Assembly: GCA_028281365.1 (NCBI GenBank)
Contig: JANQJZ010000020.1
Location: 1-51,969, forward strand
Direction: 5' to 3'
DNA: 51,969 nucleotides
Source: Gammaproteobacteria bacterium
GTDB taxonomy: Bacteria; Pseudomonadota; Gammaproteobacteria; Eutrophobiales; Eutrophobiaceae
The notes beneath the pieces were generated by a model. It searched no databases, had not been told where the DNA came from, and saw nothing but the letters and a program-made list of their open reading frames with translations. Below, one piece after another: positions 41,896-49,950 of the stretch (position 1 is the stretch's first letter; each line of letters begins with the position of its first letter). Position numbers and translations under genes: made by a program.

Positions 41896-43044
41896 TTAAC
41901 TTAATATTTGTTTAATCCTTTCATATTCTGATAACGCAAATCGATCTGTCATGCCCGCAATATAATCTGCTATCTTTCTCGCTATTGATAATCCATCATC
42001 ATTGCCTGAACTTTCTTTTATCGTCGCCTGTAATTCGGAAGTTAATAACTCATAATTTTCCATGTAAGCTGTAAATAAATAGGACACCGTCTCTTTTGCC
42101 TGGTCTGCCATATTCTTTACACGTTCGTGTTGATACAGGTTTGCACGTAAAAACTTTTTCAATGCTTTATGCATTTTATCGGTTGAATCACTCATTTTAA
42201 CCAGCGTCTTACCACACGTTCTTACACTATCAATATCCGAAGGATTAACTTCTTCAATTAATTTTTCACTGGTCCTGATTAAATCACTGACAAGGTGGTT
42301 AATCATTTTACGAACAATCTCGTTGCGTAATCTGCCGTTTGCCAGGTCCGGCCATTGTTGTTTTACCCGATCATAGTGTGTTTCGAACAATTCACATTCC
42401 CTGATTTGCTCAATATCCAGTAACTCTGCCCTGAGACCATCATCAACATCATGATTATTGTATGCAATCTCGTCGGCGATATTAGCGATTTGTGCTTCCA
42501 GTCCCGGCTTTTCATTATTTAAAAACCGTTGTCCGATTTCACCTAAATCAACAGCATTGTTTTTTGAACAATGTTTTAGTATTCCCTCTCTGGTTTCAAA
42601 CGTCAGGTTTAAACCTGGAAAGCTTGCATAACGTTGCTCTAGTAGATCAACAATCCTTAGCGACTGCAGGTTATGTTCAAAGCCACCATAGTCGCACATA
42701 CAATTATTCAATGCGTCCTGCCCTGCATGACCAAACGGTGTGTGTCCGAGGTCATGGGCCAGACAAATTGCTTCGGTTAAATCTTCATTAACACGCAGGG
42801 CGCGCGCAATAGTCCTGCCAATCTGCGCGACTTCAATAGAATGGGTCAGGCGAGTCCGAAACATATCGCCTTCATGATTTACGAATACCTGGGTCTTATA
42901 TTCCAGCCTTCGAAATGCGGCTGAATGGATGATGCGATCCCGATCTCGCTGGTACTCATTACGATAGGCGGTTTCATCATCCTGATGTAGTCTCCCTCTG
43001 GAAGTGCTGGAGTGTGCAGCATAGGCTGCCAACTCATTTGTCAC
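41896..43044 (-). CDS. deoxyguanosinetriphosphate triphosphohydrolase-like protein
   Basis: 382 residues. HD-domain residues are in place: THSIEVAQIGRTIAR, AHDLGHTPFGHAGQDALN and NIADEIAYNNHDVDDG. The N-terminal AAFRRLEYKTQVFVNHEGDMFRTRLTHS segment is the family hallmark. These enzymes hydrolyse dNTPs to nucleoside and triphosphate; the length fits the shorter dGTPase-like group more than E. coli Dgt (about 500). Start GTG at 43044, with GAGGA 6 bases upstream. It is 9 bases downstream of aroB in the aroK-aroB run. Confidence 0.92.
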   Translation of the reverse strand: MTNELAAYAAHSSTSRGRLHQDDETAYRNEYQRDRDRIIHSAAFRRLEYKTQVFVNHEGDMFRTRLTHSIEVAQIGRTIARALRVNEDLTEAICLAHDLGHTPFGHAGQDALNNCMCDYGGFEHNLQSLRIVDLLEQRYASFPGLNLTFETREGILKHCSKNNAVDLGEIGQRFLNNEKPGLEAQIANIADEIAYNNHDVDDGLRAELLDIEQIRECELFETHYDRVKQQWPDLANGRLRNEIVRKMINHLVSDLIRTSEKLIEEVNPSDIDSVRTCGKTLVKMSDSTDKMHKALKKFLRANLYQHERVKNMADQAKETVSYLFTAYMENYELLTSELQATIKESSGNDDGLSIARKIADYIAGMTDRFALSEYERIKQILS

Positions 43045-43053
43045 AGTTTGTCC

Positions 43054-44133
43054 TCATGATAAATAGTGATTAATTGTTTCCGTTAACGCCTCTTCAGTAT
43101 AGTCAGACGTAATCACTGCTTTTCCTATTTCATCTAGTAAGATCAAGTATAAAACACCTTCCCGTGATTTTTTATCCACCTTCATGTTTTTTAACATTTC
43201 ATCCAGCTTCACATCCGGGTGTACTTGTACCGGTAAATTGATTTGTTTTAATAATGTTCTTATTCGTTCTACATTAATTGACTCAAGCATACCAAGACGA
43301 ACTGATAGATCTGCTGCCATTAACATACCGCATGCAATTGCTTCACCATGTAACCATTCCTTGTACGATAATGCAGTTTCTATTGCATGACCAAATGTAT
43401 GACCCAGGTTTAGTATCGCCCTTAATCCTGATTCACGTTCGTCCTCTGCGACAACTTCGGCTTTATTGATACATGACCGTTCTATAGCATAACTCAGTGC
43501 TTCATTATCACGATTCTTCAAATTATTAATGTTTTCTTCCAGCCAATCGAAGAATTCTTTATCGCGGATGAGCCCATATTTAATCACTTCTGCCAAACCG
43601 GCTGAAAGTTCTCGATCCGGCAAACTCGATAATATACTGGTATCTGCAAATACTACGGTTGGCTGATGGAAGGCACCGATCATATTTTTACCCAAGGGAT
43701 GATTCACTGCCGTTTTGCCACCTACAGATGAATCAACCTGTGCAAGTAAAGTTGTTGGTATCTGAATAAATTTGACTCCCCGTTGATAACAAGCTGCAGC
43801 AAAACCGGTCAGGTCTCCGATTACACCACCACCTAGCGCAATTAATACGCAGGTTCGATTATATTTTTTCTCCATTAAATGGGTGATGACCAGATTTAAA
43901 CTTTCCAGACTCTTGGTATATTCACCATCGGGAAGTATGACCGTATCAAAATTCAGTTCTTTTAAATGAGCTGTAAATTTATCCAGGTATAACGGTGCAA
44001 TAGTTTCGTTCGTAACAACCAGTACTTGACTGCTGGTAATATGTTTTCTTATCAATTCGGCATCAGACAGCAATACATCTCCAATATAGATTGGGTAACT
44101 ACGGTCACCAAGATCGACATTAACTGTTTTCAT
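43054..44133 (-). CDS. aroB: 3-dehydroquinate synthase
   Basis: 359 residues from ATG 44133; another ATG two codons upstream (44139) is possible, but homologues begin at the MKTVNVDLGDRSYPIYIG position. NAD-binding GGGVIGDLTGFAA, catalytic and zinc-binding residues in GLRAILNLGHTFGHAIE and LHGEAIACGM are present. It converts DAHP to 3-dehydroquinate, step two of the shikimate pathway. It overlaps aroK by 14 bases, so the two are translationally coupled. Confidence 0.96.
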   Translation of the reverse strand: MKTVNVDLGDRSYPIYIGDVLLSDAELIRKHITSSQVLVVTNETIAPLYLDKFTAHLKELNFDTVILPDGEYTKSLESLNLVITHLMEKKYNRTCVLIALGGGVIGDLTGFAAACYQRGVKFIQIPTTLLAQVDSSVGGKTAVNHPLGKNMIGAFHQPTVVFADTSILSSLPDRELSAGLAEVIKYGLIRDKEFFDWLEENINNLKNRDNEALSYAIERSCINKAEVVAEDERESGLRAILNLGHTFGHAIETALSYKEWLHGEAIACGMLMAADLSVRLGMLESINVERIRTLLKQINLPVQVHPDVKLDEMLKNMKVDKKSREGVLYLILLDEIGKAVITSDYTEEALTETINHYLS

Positions 44134-44647
44134 GATCATTTATTAGCTTAATCACTGTTTGTAGAATTTGCTTGATTGATAATTTATCTGTCTCGATAAT
44201 CTCGTCTGCTAATTCGATATATAGTGGTTCTCTTTCTGACAAGATTGCCGTTATTTTCGTTAACTTATCATCACCCTGAAGTAACGGACGGCGTTTATCG
44301 CCAGCTGTTCTCTTTAACAATTTCTCCGGTGATGATTTAAGATAAACTATTCTGCCATGTTCTTTCAGTTTACGTCTGTTATCAACATCCAAAACCGCAC
44401 CGCCACCAGTTGATAATACAATATTATCCAACTCAACAAGCTCTGCTAATACTTTGGCCTCCCGTTTTCTGAAACCTTCCTCCAGTTCGATCTCAAATAT
44501 TAATGGAATATTTGCACCTGTTCGTTTTTCAATCTCATGGTCTGAATCATAAAAACGCTTTGACAACTTTTTTGCAAGTTGTCTGCCGATAGTCGTTTTT
44601 CCAGCACCCATAGGCCCAACCAGAAAAATATTATTTGATTTGCTCAC
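44120..44647 (-). CDS. aroK: shikimate kinase
   Basis: 175 residues. Walker A GPMGAGKTTIG, shikimate-binding DSDHEIEKRTG, FRKREAKVL and the STGGGAV loop are present, and the LID has KRRPLL. It phosphorylates shikimate at the 3-position. The start is GTG at 44647, with GGAG 11 bases upstream (long spacing). A TATAAT-like -10 lies on the minus strand at 44679-44674, so aroK probably has its own promoter after the pilQ terminator. The position downstream of pilQ is classical for gammaproteobacteria. Confidence 0.96.
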   Translation of the reverse strand: MSKSNNIFLVGPMGAGKTTIGRQLAKKLSKRFYDSDHEIEKRTGANIPLIFEIELEEGFRKREAKVLAELVELDNIVLSTGGGAVLDVDNRRKLKEHGRIVYLKSSPEKLLKRTAGDKRRPLLQGDDKLTKITAILSEREPLYIELADEIIETDKLSIKQILQTVIKLINDHENS

Positions 44648-44730
44648 AGCTGAGTATCTCCAGGTTCTGGATGATTATAAATAAAACAGGTTTACTAAAG
44701 CCGACTGTAATAATATCGCATTCTCATATA

Positions 44731-44766
44731 CAAAAAAGGGATGATGCCTTTACAGGCACATCCCTA
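44731..44766 (-). terminator. Rho-independent terminator after pilQ
   Basis: On the minus strand AGGGAT and TGCCT pair with AGGCA and ATCCCT (inner loop GTAA, one small internal loop), followed by TTTTTT. It separates the pil operon from aroKB. Confidence 0.88.
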
Positions 44767-44795
44767 AATGTAGTTTAACGCTGTATTATTATTAT

Positions 44796-46952
44796 TTAGA
44801 TAGCCAGACTGTCTTTAAGAATCTTTGGCGTAATAAATATCAACAATTCACTCTTGGTAGAGTCGATATCTGTTCGTTTGAACAAGAAACCAACATATGG
44901 AAGGTCGCCAAAGAATGGCGTTCTATCAATCGATTTTCTGTCGGATGATGTATAAACACCACCTAGAACAACCGTCTCTCCATTCTGTACCAGCACCTGA
45001 GTCGTTACGCTTCGTGTATTGATGGCAGGCACACCAAGTACGGTCGTGCCACTAACAGTATCCTGATTAACCTCAAGATCCATAATTATACGGTCATCCG
45101 GCGTAATCTGTGGCGTAACTCGCAGACTCAATACAGCGTCCTGGAAAGACACACTGGTCGCACCACTGGATGATGCTTCCTGATAAGGAATTTGTACACC
45201 AGACTCGATAATAGCTTCGTTCTGATTAGCGGTGATAACTCTCGGACTAGCGATGTCTTCACCACGTCCTTCAGCAATCAACGCGGATAATTCAAGTTGT
45301 AACAAGTACGATCCAACTTTACCTATTGCTAATGCTAACGATGCCGCGTCTGCCGGTACTGCCGGTAAATCCACGATCAGATTTTCATTCGTACCATCAT
45401 TAAAACTTGTAGTACCTCCAAAATCAGTATTACCAGTCTGACCACCACCGAGAGAGACAAATGGATCGCCCTGTGGATTCTGACCGATGGTAGCTCTATC
45501 CTGTGTACCCTGTTTTGTATGTTTACTGTAACCAAAACGTACACCGATATCTTTCGCAAACGATTCATCTGCATTAACGATACGAGATTCAATTAATACC
45601 TGGCGTACAGGTACATCCAATTCGGATATCAATTCTCTGACAGCTTCCAGACTTGCTCCTACATCCTGTATGATCAAAGTATTCGTTCTATCATCAATTG
45701 AAACATTACCTCGTTCGGACAGAAGATTATTTTCTTCTGCCTGAATTAATGCCATAAGATCGGTTGCGTTGGCATAATTAATCTGGATGAATTCAGTCCG
45801 TAGCGGTGCCAGTTCTTCCACTTGACGATTTGCTTCAAGTTCAAGGCGTTCACGTGCAGCAATTTCTTCTGATGGCGCAACCATGATGACATTACCTGAT
45901 TGTCGCATAGCCAGGCCACGTGACTTTAAGATAATATCCAATGCCTGGTCCCATGGAACATTCTTCAATCTTAAGGTCACATTACCGCCGACTGAATCAC
46001 TGACAACCATATTCAGCCCAGTAAAATCTGCGATTAACTGGAGTACGGCTCTAACTTCGATATTCTGGAAATTAAGCGATAAACGTTCGCCGGTAAAACC
46101 AAACTTGTCTTTTTTCTGTTCTTCAAGCTCTTCTTTACTTAGCGGTTTAAATTCAATCGTGTATTGGTTCTCGGATTGATATGCCAAATGATCATAATCT
46201 TCATTAACTGTGCTGATCGTCATTCTGACATTATTACCACTGGATGTTGTATCAATTTCCTTAACTGGTGTCGCAAAATCTATAACATCCAATTTACGAT
46301 CAAGATTTTGTGGCAACTGTGTATCTATAAAATCAATAACAACTTTGCCTCCCTCAAACCCCATATCAATTGGGATTGATGGATCAGATAAGCTTACGAT
46401 TATACGACCTTCACCATTTTCACCCCGGCGAAAATCGATGTTATCCAAACCACCAGAACTTGATACATAAGATGTACCACCTGTTGATGCAACTGAACTC
46501 GATGATTCAACATCACTGCCCAGGGTCAATACAACAGCATTGCCTTCAACATCCATAGTATATGAAACAGCTCTGGTTAAATTAATAACGACCCTGGTAC
46601 GTCCGGCAGCTTCAACAGCATTAATGCTATTTGCCATACCGATACCAATCGTTTGTGATTTTTCAGACAGGTTTAAAGTTGTACCTGGGAAGTCGATAGC
46701 GATGCGCGCAGGATTATCAATCGTAAAATTCAAAGGCTCGGCAGGTAAAGCTTCAGAAAGCACCAACTTTATCTGAGCTCTTTCACCAGGCAGTGATGCA
46801 AAACTAACATCATCTAATGATATTGAATATGCAGTTATACTTGGCAAGCTTAAACCCGCAAGTAACACCAAACGCACCAAATTTTGAAATTGAGTTTTCA
46901 TGGCCCTATAACCTTTGAAATTTAAATTAATTCTATTAATGATATTCATCAT
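44796..46952 (-). CDS. pilQ: type IV pilus secretin PilQ
   Basis: 718 residues. A long n-region and hydrophobic core form the signal peptide. Two AMIN domains (LDDVSFASLPGERAQI at about 50; LDNIDFRRGENGEGRI at about 170) bind peptidoglycan, followed by an STN/N0 domain (NIEVRAVLQLIADFTGLNM), an N1 domain and the secretin core (VLIESRIVNADESFAKDIGV, VPAINTRSVTTQVLVQNGETVVLGG). It forms the outer-membrane pore for the pilus. I chose ATG 46952 because AGGGGA lies upstream of it; an internal ATG at 46901 that gives a shorter signal peptide is an alternative. Last gene of pilMNOPQ. Confidence 0.96.
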   Translation of the reverse strand: MMNIINRINLNFKGYRAMKTQFQNLVRLVLLAGLSLPSITAYSISLDDVSFASLPGERAQIKLVLSEALPAEPLNFTIDNPARIAIDFPGTTLNLSEKSQTIGIGMANSINAVEAAGRTRVVINLTRAVSYTMDVEGNAVVLTLGSDVESSSSVASTGGTSYVSSSGGLDNIDFRRGENGEGRIIVSLSDPSIPIDMGFEGGKVVIDFIDTQLPQNLDRKLDVIDFATPVKEIDTTSSGNNVRMTISTVNEDYDHLAYQSENQYTIEFKPLSKEELEEQKKDKFGFTGERLSLNFQNIEVRAVLQLIADFTGLNMVVSDSVGGNVTLRLKNVPWDQALDIILKSRGLAMRQSGNVIMVAPSEEIAARERLELEANRQVEELAPLRTEFIQINYANATDLMALIQAEENNLLSERGNVSIDDRTNTLIIQDVGASLEAVRELISELDVPVRQVLIESRIVNADESFAKDIGVRFGYSKHTKQGTQDRATIGQNPQGDPFVSLGGGQTGNTDFGGTTSFNDGTNENLIVDLPAVPADAASLALAIGKVGSYLLQLELSALIAEGRGEDIASPRVITANQNEAIIESGVQIPYQEASSSGATSVSFQDAVLSLRVTPQITPDDRIIMDLEVNQDTVSGTTVLGVPAINTRSVTTQVLVQNGETVVLGGVYTSSDRKSIDRTPFFGDLPYVGFLFKRTDIDSTKSELLIFITPKILKDSLAI

Positions 46953-46964
46953 TGGTTCCCCTGC

Positions 46965-47528
46965 TTATTGCTCAATAAGAGCAAGCGCTGCCTCCCGTTC
47001 CTCCCACCTTCCAGAACTATCCTGGACTATTTCCCTAAGTTCGATTCGGTCTTCAAAAATATTGATAACTTTTCCAATGTTCGCACCCAGGTAGTTACCA
47101 ACCTTAACACGATGTACTACACCATCTGGATCAAGCACGATGGCCCAATTATTGGCTTCATTATCCAACGTCCCGACCATACGCAGACTGTCCAGTTCAA
47201 ATTGTTCCAGTTCTTCGCGATTACGATTCTTTATTTCCCGCTCCATCTCCGGCGTCAAACCATCATCAACTGCAACGTCACTGCTGATCTCCGGTTTACT
47301 AAGAACAAAAAATAATTTAAATGGATTAGGTGCCTCTGCAAGTGCGGACTGATAGGTATAGGCTTCATATGGTTTTATTTCAGGTAACGGTTCAATGCGC
47401 CCGCCTGGTCTTGCCATAATTTCATCAACTTTAATTTCGAGATCACTGATATCTCTTGACACACAAGCAGTCAGACTCATCAACAAAGATAAACAGATAA
47501 TGATCTTGAATATATTTTGACTATTCAT
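46965..47528 (-). CDS. pilP: type IV pilus inner-membrane lipoprotein PilP
   Basis: 187 residues from ATG 47528, inside the end of pilO (8-base overlap) and preceded by GAGG. A longer upstream reading frame would add 25 residues and destroy the signal. The signal peptide ends in lipobox LTAC, then a disordered linker, then a beta-domain (LRMVGTLDNEANNWAIVLDPDGVVHRVKVGNYLG). It links the PilNO inner-membrane complex to PilQ. Confidence 0.95.
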   Translation of the reverse strand: MNSQNIFKIIICLSLLMSLTACVSRDISDLEIKVDEIMARPGGRIEPLPEIKPYEAYTYQSALAEAPNPFKLFFVLSKPEISSDVAVDDGLTPEMEREIKNRNREELEQFELDSLRMVGTLDNEANNWAIVLDPDGVVHRVKVGNYLGANIGKVINIFEDRIELREIVQDSSGRWEEREAALALIEQ

Positions 47529-48132
47529 CACCAGCCTCTTCTTCCAGTGCACGGTATGTTTTGGCAACAGCATCCATCTTAAGCGATGGTGTATCACCTC
47601 CACCTTGTTTGCCCTGTGGGGTAATCGTTATATTGTGTGTTGTAACAATTCTGGGTAATGCCGCTATGCCACTAACAAATTCACCAAATTGATGATAATC
47701 ACCAACAACGGAAATATTGATTGGTAATTCAGCATAGAATTCTTTTGGACTTTCTGCAGCGGGTCTAAACAGTTTGAATTCAAGACCTGCAGACAAACCT
47801 GTTTGAGAAATATCAATTAATAATCCTGCAACTTCAGTTTTATTCGGCAACTGTCGAACCATGTCACCGAATGACTGCTCCATTTCTTTCATCTGTTCTT
47901 TTAACGCATCAAGATTCGCTGCCTTTTTCTGTTTCGTATCCAGGATATCTATTTGTTCCTGTTCCTTTTGCTCCAGAGCAGCAAGCGCTTCACGTTGTTT
48001 TGTAATATCAAGCTTCCAACCTGCGAACAGGATACCGACAAAAACGACAAGAAATACGACTGCCTTTACCGGCGCAGGCCACACACCCGGGTTATTCGGA
48101 TCCAGATTATTTAGATCATCAACAAAACTCAT
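47521..48132 (-). CDS. pilO: type IV pilus assembly protein PilO
   Basis: 203 residues. A short cytoplasmic N-terminus (SFVDDLNNLDPNNPG) precedes one membrane helix (about 24-42), a coiled coil rich in Glu/Lys/Gln (about 45-95) and a ferredoxin-like periplasmic domain (LPINISVVGDYHQFGEFVSGIAALPRIV). It pairs with PilN in the inner-membrane alignment complex. The start overlaps pilN by four bases (ATGA). Confidence 0.95.
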   Translation of the reverse strand: MSFVDDLNNLDPNNPGVWPAPVKAVVFLVVFVGILFAGWKLDITKQREALAALEQKEQEQIDILDTKQKKAANLDALKEQMKEMEQSFGDMVRQLPNKTEVAGLLIDISQTGLSAGLEFKLFRPAAESPKEFYAELPINISVVGDYHQFGEFVSGIAALPRIVTTHNITITPQGKQGGGDTPSLKMDAVAKTYRALEEEAGDE

Positions 48133-48698
48133 GCGTCATCAGCCTCCACCTTGGGAATCACTTGTTTGAATGTCAACGTAAATGAATTAATTGACTTATC
48201 TTTTCCAGCAGCGTCTGATTCCTGGATTACCTTCAAGTTAGGATTTGTTAGCCATTTCGAACTTTCTAACTGTCGCATAAATGACGATACGCGTGCATTT
48301 GATTGCGCTAAGCCATCTATCGTTATTTGTGTTCCCTTCTGGGCAATTTTTGTAACCGACACGCCTTCAGGAAGGCTCGTTACCATTTCATCAAACAGTC
48401 TTACAATTAACGGGCGATTACCCTGCAGTTGCTCAATAGCTCGCATACGCGCCAATAGTCTTTCTTTTTCTTTTTCAAGGGCTTGAATTTCCTCGATCTT
48501 TTTATCTACTTCCTCGATCTTTTTCTCGATATATGAAATTCGATAATTTTCTAAATCGATAAGTTGTACATGGTAATAATGTATTGCAAACCAAACAGCG
48601 CCGGCACATAACGCAACAAAAAACAGGATAGCGACAAATTGATTTTGTAATTCTTTACGACGTGCTTCACGCCATGGGAGTAGATTAATCTTTGACAT
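48129..48698 (-). CDS. pilN: type IV pilus assembly protein PilN
   Basis: 189 residues. The cytoplasmic N-terminus INLLPWREARRKE is the PilM-binding motif. One membrane helix at about 24-43 is followed by a coiled coil (KKIEEVDKKIEEIQALEKEKE) and a ferredoxin-like periplasmic domain. It joins PilM to PilO. Its ATG overlaps the pilM stop by one base (TAATG) and its end overlaps pilO, giving tight coupling along the operon. Confidence 0.95.
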   Translation of the reverse strand: MSKINLLPWREARRKELQNQFVAILFFVALCAGAVWFAIHYYHVQLIDLENYRISYIEKKIEEVDKKIEEIQALEKEKERLLARMRAIEQLQGNRPLIVRLFDEMVTSLPEGVSVTKIAQKGTQITIDGLAQSNARVSSFMRQLESSKWLTNPNLKVIQESDAAGKDKSINSFTLTFKQVIPKVEADDA

Positions 48699-49759
48699 TA
48701 GCCGTCACCCCTTAAAGCAAGACCACATGCAATCATCATTGCTGGTGCATCATTTGTAAGGGATTGTGCAGGAATTTTGGATGCAACAGCCATATTTGCA
48801 AATGGATTAGCAACCATAGTATGGACACCTAATTTCGATTCAATTAATTCCGCAACCCCGGGAATAGAAGCACAGCCCCCGGCAAGCATTAAATGATCAA
48901 GCTCACTGATTTGACTGGAAGCATAGAAAAACTGTAATGCACGACCGATTTGTGATGACATATTTTCTTTAAATGGCTCCAGTACTTCCGGTTCATAGTT
49001 ATCCGGCAAACCACCTTGCCGCTTGGCTAACCCGGCCTCTTCGAATGACAAACCATAACGACGTTGTATTTCTTCAGTTAACTGCGAACCACCAAAAGAT
49101 TCTTCACGAGAATAAATAGTTTTTAAATTCTCCATCACACTAAACGTTGTAATGGCTGAACCGACATCTGCGACACCAATTGCTTCAGTGGAAGTGCCTG
49201 TAAGTGAATCTTGCGCAATCATGTCTATCGTATTTTCAATTGCAAAGGCTTCGATATCGACAACCTTTGCAGTAAGACCACCTAATTCAATAGCCGCAAC
49301 AACATTATCAACATTTTCACTTCTTGACGCGGCAAGTAATACATCCACTCTGTCTGCACCCTCACCAGAATCACCAATGACTTCAAAATCCATTGCAACT
49401 TCTTCAAGTGGGAAAGGAATATACTGATCGGCTTCTACCTGAATCTGGCTCTCCATTTCATCATCAGATAAACCGGAAGGCATACTAATAACTTTTGTAA
49501 TAACGGAAGAACCTGCAACTGAGACTGCTGCATTCTTGGTTTTAGTCCCGGCTTTCTTTACAGCCCGGGCAACGGCCTCGCCGACCAGCTCAATATCGTT
49601 TATAGTCTTTTCTGAGACTGAATTTGGTGGAAGTGCTTCAACTGCATAACTTTCTACACGGTACTTACTGCCACTGCGGCTAAGTTCGAGCAACTTAATT
49701 GCAGTTGCACTAATATCTATACCCAGGATAGGAGCAGATTTTTTCTTAAGTGAAAACAC
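48698..49759 (-). CDS. pilM: type IV pilus assembly protein PilM
   Basis: 353 residues, actin/FtsA-like fold: phosphate-binding LGIDISATAIKLLEL, GVADVGSAITTFSVMEN and LMLAGGCASIPGVAELIE. It is cytoplasmic and binds ATP and the PilN N-terminus. The start codon is GTG at 49759, with AAGGAA 6 bases upstream. First gene of pilMNOPQ, divergent from ponA. Confidence 0.95.
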   Translation of the reverse strand: MFSLKKKSAPILGIDISATAIKLLELSRSGSKYRVESYAVEALPPNSVSEKTINDIELVGEAVARAVKKAGTKTKNAAVSVAGSSVITKVISMPSGLSDDEMESQIQVEADQYIPFPLEEVAMDFEVIGDSGEGADRVDVLLAASRSENVDNVVAAIELGGLTAKVVDIEAFAIENTIDMIAQDSLTGTSTEAIGVADVGSAITTFSVMENLKTIYSREESFGGSQLTEEIQRRYGLSFEEAGLAKRQGGLPDNYEPEVLEPFKENMSSQIGRALQFFYASSQISELDHLMLAGGCASIPGVAELIESKLGVHTMVANPFANMAVASKIPAQSLTNDAPAMMIACGLALRGDG

Positions 49760-49820
49760 TATTTTTTCCTTTTGGTGTCATGAGTTATATGCCATATGTG
49801 TAACATAACATTAACTAACT

Positions 49821-49837
49821 TTGGCTACTATAGCCAA
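49821..49837. promoter_or_regulatory. inverted repeat in the pilM-ponA gap
   Basis: TTGGCTA-CTA-TAGCCAA is a perfect 7-bp dyad, 62-78 bases upstream of pilM in the 191-base divergent gap. It may be an operator for either promoter. No convincing promoter can be assigned; TATTAT at 49936-49941 is a possible -10 for ponA. Confidence 0.4.
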
Positions 49838-49950
49838 GAGAAATTTAAAAAACAATTACTTTTTAAACATATTTAACGTAATGGCTTCAATTTTACAATT
49901 TTATGAAAAAAACAGAACATATTGAGTAATTGGGATATTATCTATACAAG

